From positions 3,782,001 to 3,846,000 of the forward strand of contig OY720103.1 in assembly GCA_963082875.1 (NCBI GenBank): 64,000 nt of DNA. Direction: 5' to 3'. Shown in pieces: positions 60,101 to 64,000 of this stretch; position 1 is the first letter of the stretch; each line of letters starts with the position of its first letter. This stretch comes from Corella eumyota. Taxonomy: Eukaryota; Chordata; Ascidiacea; Phlebobranchia; Corellidae. Position numbers and translations under genes: made by a program. The notes under the pieces were generated by a model. It made no database searches and had not been told where the DNA came from. It saw only the letters and a list, made by a program, of their open reading frames with translations.

Positions 60101-61312
60101 GGTTTGTATAATGTAAACCAGGTTGAGGCAGGGTTTTTGACTTTTTAAATTAAATAAAATTTCTGCTTTTGCTAAACGCGGTGCCCTACCCCCAACTCTC
60201 TAAGCTTAGAAAAAAAAATGAGTTGGGTCTATGTTACAATAGTTCTAACTCATTGTATAAATTTACCATATAACTATCAATTAAATTTTCTTCTAAATTT
60301 TAGTATGCACAAATCATAAAAAAACAACTTACTTTTCCAGAGAGTGCTCGCTCTATGGGAGGTGACATCTACATCACATCATCCCATCCCTATTCTCATT
60401 CCATGTATGGGTCTGAACTTAAACATAGTCCAACTACCCCCGTGGTTGGTTACCCCCAAGGTAAGGAAATTTATTTTAATTTTTATTTAAGAGTGTTTTT
60501 TAATTGGTTTTGTTGAGTAAAATTTAGACAGTAAGTGACATAACATGTAGACCTATTGTACTATACTGTAAATTGCGCTAACAATTTCCATGATTTTTTA
60601 TGTAAATTACACTGCTTTCATTTGTATCTAGACTATACTGGTGATAGTGCTTACGGCAGTGACCACCCGACATTATTACCAACTGAGGAAAGTCCAAGAC
60701 CAAAGATCCACCAAGTTAAGTTGCAAGACTCTCAATACAGATACAAGTACAGCAACAAAGGTAAACTTTCATATTAAATGTAAATGGTAAAAAAATCAAT
60801 TTATAAAAAAAAATCAATTTAAACACTCAGAATTAATATTAAAGAGTATTGTAACTTAAGCTTAGTAGACAAAGTTGGTATATGGAACTATATTTATCAT
60901 ATTAAGGCATTTAAAATAAAAAAACAAGCTTCTACAAAAGGCATATGGCTTCTGGCTATTGTTTGTTGAGACCATGTAACAGGCAATTTATCAATAACTT
61001 AGCTAGCAAGCTCAATGAGATGCAGTTTAAAAAAAGGCATTTAACTAATTGTCAGATTAATTTTCTTCAGAGCAAGACTCTACATTTGGAGGAAGTAGCT
61101 CTTCAACACCTCCTAGTGGTACATCACAGAGCCTAAAAGATAGCTCGGTAAGTTAACAGTGTTATTACTAAACCAATATATTTTTATCAATTTTTTTATA
61201 AATTAAAAAATTTTTTTTACAGACTTCGCTAGCTACAGATGAGATAAATGATGCGTTGTTTAATGTCCAGGATGTTATTCGCTCCACGAAAGAAGAAGTT
61301 TACGAAAGCTAA
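45102..61312 (+). CDS. NEO: Neogenin/DCC-family netrin/RGM receptor, 4 Ig + 5 FnIII + TM (23 exons)
   Basis: Type I membrane receptor for netrin/RGM guidance cues. Signal peptide MLYKIHCFACLFGLLS comes from 45102-45150. Ig1 45455-45811 (WFKDGIPL, DSGKYYC); Ig2 47224-47547 (ISWFKDN, DEGSYFC); Ig3 48084-48234/48252 plus 49347-49492 (IVWYKNG, DAAKYSC); Ig4 50229-50377 plus 50453-50585 (IQWYKDG, RQGIYQC). Five FnIII domains follow, each in two exons: 51075/51608, 51955/53233, 53515/54164, 54692/57479, 58549/58913. By sequence they correspond to FN2-FN6 of DCC/neogenin: WSMTETAMT in the fourth, and WIIEPVLDDQLSAKI with YYFKALARNTLGVGP in the last. The TM exon 59435-59564 has YYVIIGGVALLVIIVVSIATLII. 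The roughly 250-residue cytoplasmic tail has no clear P1 motif. Its last exon, SLATDEINDALFNVQDVIRS, is a possible diverged P3. TAA is at 61310-61312. An LRR gene sits antisense in the intron between 54807 and 57479. Confidence 0.9.
46375..46615. other. Less AT-rich island in the second neogenin intron
   Basis: Overlapping ORFs of 98 codons (+) and 73 codons (-) coincide here because the stretch is richer in GC than the flanks. Neither resembles a protein family. It has CTTTGTTA (SOX-like) and CCATTA motifs. A cis-regulatory element is possible; nothing proves it. Confidence 0.25.
48898..49197. repeat. Tandem duplication, two units of about 145 nt
   Basis: Unit 1 at 48898-49046 and unit 2 at 49057-49197 both run AATAATAAAA...TTGTATTTAAAAA...GGACTTGAAACAT...TTACACTACATA...CATGTTTTTATACCAT...TCTTACCCTATTCCCA. 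Differences are a few substitutions and small gaps. It lies in the Ig3 intron of the neogenin gene. Confidence 0.9.
52901..53140 (-). repeat. tRNA-derived SINE, near full-length copy
   Basis: Tail complement ATATCTTTATCCTCGATGTGG, then AAACATAGAGTAACATCAG, GACTCAGTCTCGAGTTGCC, TTATAGTGCCTTACTCAAGG, and the B-box complement GGGGATCGAACCC. The A box is lost. It is in the FN intron of neogenin. Confidence 0.85.
54283..54650. repeat. Partial tandem duplication with internal short repeat
   Basis: TGTACTTGAAATTTAATTAT occurs at 54283 and again near 54519. Both are followed by ACACTTTTTTT-type tracts and AATTTAAAAACT. Between them TTTATAAAAATATTTTATTG is itself repeated twice. Intron sequence only. 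Confidence 0.6.
55415..56673 (-). CDS. Secreted leucine-rich-repeat protein nested antisense in a neogenin intron (2 exons)
   Basis: Start ATG at 56673 (MPCKKTPKMTSKIEK), or 56649 in frame. A hydrophobic signal (ALKLCLFLTILLIKQVLPC) is followed by an LRR N-cap with CPRLCICD and C at TIDCSS. About seven LRRs follow: LKKVNLRGNRLKKLP, LEILNLDENLFTSL, LKELSMRRNGIKSI, LRLLDLSENEITKI, LLELRLEDNLI, LQEIKLAQNQILKI and LQTLDLTHNSITCI. A C-cap-like NKWRCNCM...YQKC ends near NTLNCD. No membrane segment follows, so it is probably an extracellular protein of the small LRR type. One intron (about 55850-55918) splits the repeats. The family name is not clear; a Tsukushi/SLRP-like role is only a guess. It lies in the intron between the two FN5-equivalent exons (54807-57479), on the other strand. 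Confidence 0.82.
56745..57133 (-). promoter_or_regulatory. Less AT-rich block upstream of the LRR gene with T-box-like sites
   Basis: Overlapping ORFs on both strands (119 and 78 codons) are explained by the GC content, not by a protein. The block includes TTTCACACCT at 56914-56923, the complement of the T-box site AGGTGTGAAA. It also has CTTACACCT at 56890-56898, CAGCTG at 56799-56804 and AACAGGTTAA. The position directly upstream of the LRR gene start, inside a neogenin intron, suggests a promoter or enhancer. Inference only. Confidence 0.3.
57783..57902 (+). repeat. Dispersed repeat, family 2, copy B
   Basis: GTGATAATTT, GCACCACAAACAGCAGTTTT, TTCACTAAGTTCCATTATA and TATAGATG follow the same order as in the copy at 17961-18080. 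It lies in a neogenin intron. Confidence 0.6.
58675..58860 (-). repeat. tRNA-derived SINE with intact head, 3'-truncated
   Basis: Reverse orientation: TTATAATTGTCTGATAATTA, TGCTGATT, AGTGCCTTACTT, the B-box complement GGAGATCAGACCC and the A-box complement GACCACTACACCGCGATGCC. The tail part is absent. It is in a neogenin intron just before the exon at 58913. Confidence 0.8.
59157..59335 (+). repeat. tRNA-derived SINE, highly degraded copy
   Basis: A B-box-like CCTAGGTTCAAATCCCACTG is followed by GCAAAAGGCGACTTAAGAC and GTTACAAAAATTACTCTAAG, matching the family body in order. It lies in the intron before the neogenin TM exon. Confidence 0.5.
60070..60218. repeat. Inverted repeat, possible MITE or hairpin
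   Basis: TTTTTTTTCTAAGCTTA at 60070-60086 is matched by its exact reverse complement at 60201-60217. A shared GAGTTGGG lies inside each arm, so arms of about 35 nt can pair around a loop of roughly 80 nt. It is in a neogenin intron between two cytoplasmic-tail exons. No target-site duplication could be fixed. Confidence 0.5.
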
Positions 61313-63164
61313 TACAACTCTTCATCTTTTTTCTTTTGTTGTACAACGCATTCCTAAATGGAGGAACTTACAAAATGAAAAACTGTTTTTCGCTCCAAGT
61401 TTTTTTATGAGCTGAAAAACTGGAAAAGTCTTGACCAAAATTTGCCGATAACCTGATAATCGTTTACATACTAACACATTATTCTGCAGGAACAAATATG
61501 CATCATTATTTTTGTACATTGTTTTTATTCCTATCTTTCGTAGCATGGGAGTTTTCCTAGTGGTGTGAATTTTTGTGCTGACCTTTTAATCAAGGTTAGT
61601 CATTTTTGTTTTTTTTAAGTATTTTTTTCCTAACTACCATTTTCGAAGAGGCTTTGTCAAAATTCCAGACAAACTTTTTATTCAAATCTACCTTATTGCG
61701 TTTGCTAGTTTTAAATTTTGTCAAATATTGTAGCATTACAATTGCCACTATTTAAGGGTCTGTAGACTTAAGTAGGTTGTAACTCAAAAAAAAGTATTCA
61801 CAATACCTAAAAAAGTATTCTTAATTTAAAAAAATATATTCACAATATCAGGAAAAAATACTAAAAAGGTATTTGAAATACAGAAAAAAAAGTTGTTTAG
61901 TCTTTTGTTGAATTATATTTTGTTAAATGGTTGAACTATTTGTTAAATTTTTGGGCTGCATTTTTGTTAACAATCATTTTTTTGGTGTTGATCTTCACGA
62001 ATATCCGAATTTTCTTTTTAATTCTGCTCTGGCTAACATTAAAACACAAAAAAGACATTTTGTCACATACACATCTCGAAGTTAATTAAGGGTGCTTTTT
62101 TATTTTAAATTTTTGTCAAAATGCTACTAGGTCTGTAAATTGGGTTCTGAATTTTTTTTTTATTTATTTCTAAAATTATTTTACTTTTTGAATTAATTAA
62201 TTGTGCTAATGGTGCTAAGTTTAAGGTTGCTATTTTTATTTAAATGATATCATATACGGTACAATATGTGTTACAACTCATCTACTTAGGTTACTTTTCA
62301 TATAACTTTCGGTTGAATTGTTAAATGTGATTTTATGGTATTGTCTTCCTTGTCAAAATGTTACAGATATTGAAGTGTTTATTTGTTAAAATGTGTTCCT
62401 TTTAAAAGTATTCTAGGCTTCAGTATGGTAGATAAAATATATTTTTTCTAATATAATAGTTAATACTATTTGACAAATCTAACTTTAATGTCTTTGTTTT
62501 TTTTTTAAACGAACTTATTTTTTGTAAAAAAATGTTTTAATAGCAACTGCCATTCACTTATTGGTGCAGTAAAAATATGAAGATGTGTTTTCTGGCTTTG
62601 TTTTGCAGTGTTTAAAACTCTGGCGTCCTTTTTTAGATTTTTTCTTGCCTGACAAAACTGTTTTCTACTTCATACTTAAATAAAAACATCTCATATGGTG
62701 AAATTTTAACAACTTGTTGGGAGAGTTGTCAAAAATATAAATATGTCCTCCATAAGTTTTTAGAAAAAAAATGTATTACTATTAATAGATAAAAATGGTA
62801 ATTATATAAAAATAGGTGACACTTACGTAATCATTTAGATATAACCTTATGCAGTAGAATGCAAATTTTAAACCCAAGGGAATTGCTTTAATTTTAAACC
62901 ACGATTTTGGGCGAACTGCTTGGAGCTTTAAACAACAACCAAATACAGTAACTCAAGATATGTTTTAATACAGTAACTCAAGATATGTTCTAGTTACTAA
63001 AAACAATTCAGGAAGCTATTAGTTGTTCACGAGTAAAGTTATATTATTAAATACCATGCTTTAATTTTCGAAAAATTAAGTTTTTATCTTGGAACACTGA
63101 CTTTTTATCTGACTGCTGGCATTGCGTAGCCCCAGGTGCATAAACAAATGTAAGATTAATTTGC
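61313..63164. other. Neogenin 3' UTR and spacer
   Basis: No supported gene. T-rich tracts dominate. A repeated GTATTC(A)CAATA(C/T) pattern occurs at about 61793-61870. The direct repeat AATACAGTAACTCAAGATAT occurs at 62942 and 62967 (period 25). The minus-strand 74-codon ORF at 61322-61546 is judged chance. Confidence 0.5.
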
Positions 63165-63395
63165 ATGAAAGGACACTTTCCTACTTATGAATGTGCCGTG
63201 CAAGGCTATGGTAATATATCGACCTTAAAAGAAATACGAAAAGTATTTGGCCATGAACCTTTACCGTACATTGGACCCAAATCAAAAGGGTCCTTACATT
63301 TTTGCAAAAATTTAAACAAGTATGCAATGCATTTTTTAGGAGCAGATAGGTCTGTAGTTCTGCGTACCCAAAGATACTTTTACGAAGTACTTTAA
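63165..63395 (+). pseudogene. SCCPDH-like (saccharopine dehydrogenase-like oxidoreductase) exon fragment
   Basis: The translated 76 codons match the middle of the SCCPDH family: YECAVQGYGNISTLKEIRK, PLPYIGPKSKGSLHFCKNL, FLGADRSVVLRTQRYFYE. This includes the family-typical YxFGxxSxLRK, IGPK and SVVxRTQRYLYE blocks. In SCCPDH this region follows a Rossmann-type N-domain and precedes a membrane-associated part. Neither is visible in the flanking 1.8 kb upstream or 600 nt downstream. The reading frame ends with TAA right after YEVL, and no good pyrimidine-rich acceptor precedes it. It is therefore probably a stranded copy of one exon, although it has no internal stop. A real exon of a gene continuing outside the window is the alternative. 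Confidence 0.55.
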
Positions 63396-63935
63396 AAAAG
63401 ATATTTATTTTATATTAATGTTTATACTTTGTAGACGTAAAATAGTATCCAAGCTTTAGAAGTAGAAAGGTGGCAAATAAATGCTTTAGAGTCGCAGAAC
63501 AAAAGCGTGGCGCTTTTATATACGTATACCTATATTTATTATTTTAATTTATTTTTTATTTAAATTAAATTTTATTTTAACTAATTTTTATTTAAACTTA
63601 TTTTTTTATTACATTAATTTATTTATATTTTATTATATAATTTGATTATTTCGTGCACATTTAATTGAAATACATTTTATTTTAAACGTATTTGTGAAAA
63701 ATAAACTTTTGTTCAATATAATTTGTACTGCATTCTTTAGAACGACCTAAAGCGAAAAAGAGAGCTATGCGACAATCCTCTCTATAATAGAACAAACGTA
63801 AAATATCGCGTCTTAAGCGCGCTTAGTGCACTGTAGTAAATATTACACAGTAATTACATGCGACGATTTAATTTTTTTCTAAGTCCTAGGATTTGATATG
63901 TATGTATGCATTTTTGCAGCGATAAACAAAGCAGC

Positions 63936-64000
63936 TACGTGGCTCGGTGGTATGTCTCCCGCCTGGAATGCCAAAGGTTCCAGGTTCGAAGTACCGCAAA
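63936..64000 (+). repeat. tRNA-like sequence (SINE head or tRNA remnant), cut by window end
   Basis: An A-box-like GTGGCTCGGTGGTATG (from about 63940) and a B-box-like AGGTTCGAAG lie about 30 nt apart, as in pol III promoters. The segment CTCCCGCCTGG resembles tRNA-Gly. The anticodon and T stems do not pair well by eye, so a functional tRNA is unlikely. It differs from the main SINE family of the window. The preceding 63396-63935 is AT-rich with no gene. Confidence 0.45.

Noticed and set aside
63936-64000. Functional tRNA gene at the right edge.
   Set aside because: A and B boxes are present, but the anticodon and T stems do not pair by eye and the 3' end is cut off; called tRNA-like only.

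Overview
The window looks like chordate nuclear DNA, most likely from an ascidian such as Ciona. It is AT-rich and compact. Its short-intron genes encode clear metazoan or deuterostome families (neogenin/DCC, FAM20B, ceramide synthase, LENG8, ATF4), and a tRNA-derived SINE family is scattered through the introns. Species assignment is inference. No operon, phage, CRISPR array or bacterial-type gene is visible, and no intact virus-like element was recognised.

Layout. Positions 59-6193 (+) hold CHTF18, the alternative clamp-loader subunit, cut at its 5' end by the window. LENG8, a SAC3-domain protein, follows at 6900-11526 (+). The catalytic alpha subunit of AMPK is at 13363-19124 (+) and carries an intronless ceramide synthase on the opposite strand inside one intron (15944-16999). 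Next come SLC38A9 (20827-23337, -), an unrecognised membrane-anchored protein (24219-25425, -), FAM20B xylosylkinase (26317-29436, +), an SLC10A sodium/bile-acid-type transporter (30568-32793, +), and a secreted LU-CCP-VWA protein of unusual architecture (33052-36808, -). ATF4 (38468-39577, +) has a complete two-uORF leader. TSEN34 (40004-40891, -) and a Pol mu/TdT-type family X polymerase (41229-43653, +) share a divergent promoter. A large neogenin/DCC receptor (45102-61312, +) hosts a secreted leucine-rich-repeat gene on the opposite strand (55415-56673). The right end holds a lone SCCPDH-like exon fragment (63165-63395) and a tRNA-like sequence cut by the window edge.

The most interesting signal is the ATF4 leader. 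A 3-codon uORF1 is followed by a 58-codon uORF2 that overlaps the ATF4 start out of frame, as in vertebrates. Here an intron interrupts uORF2 right after its start codon, so splicing decides whether uORF2 is 58 codons or 2 codons long. Other points worth a second look are the LU+6xCCP+VWA protein, a perfect FOX-site palindrome beside a CACGTG box upstream of SLC38A9, two nested antisense genes, and a neogenin that appears to lack the first fibronectin domain.

How the genes relate: most are independent housekeeping or signalling genes. AMPK (energy), SLC38A9 (lysosomal amino acids to mTORC1) and ATF4 (integrated stress response) are all nutrient-stress regulators lying within about 26 kb. Nothing in the sequence shows that this linkage is functional. 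Exon boundaries were placed by hand from GT/AG signals and family similarity. Spans include introns.
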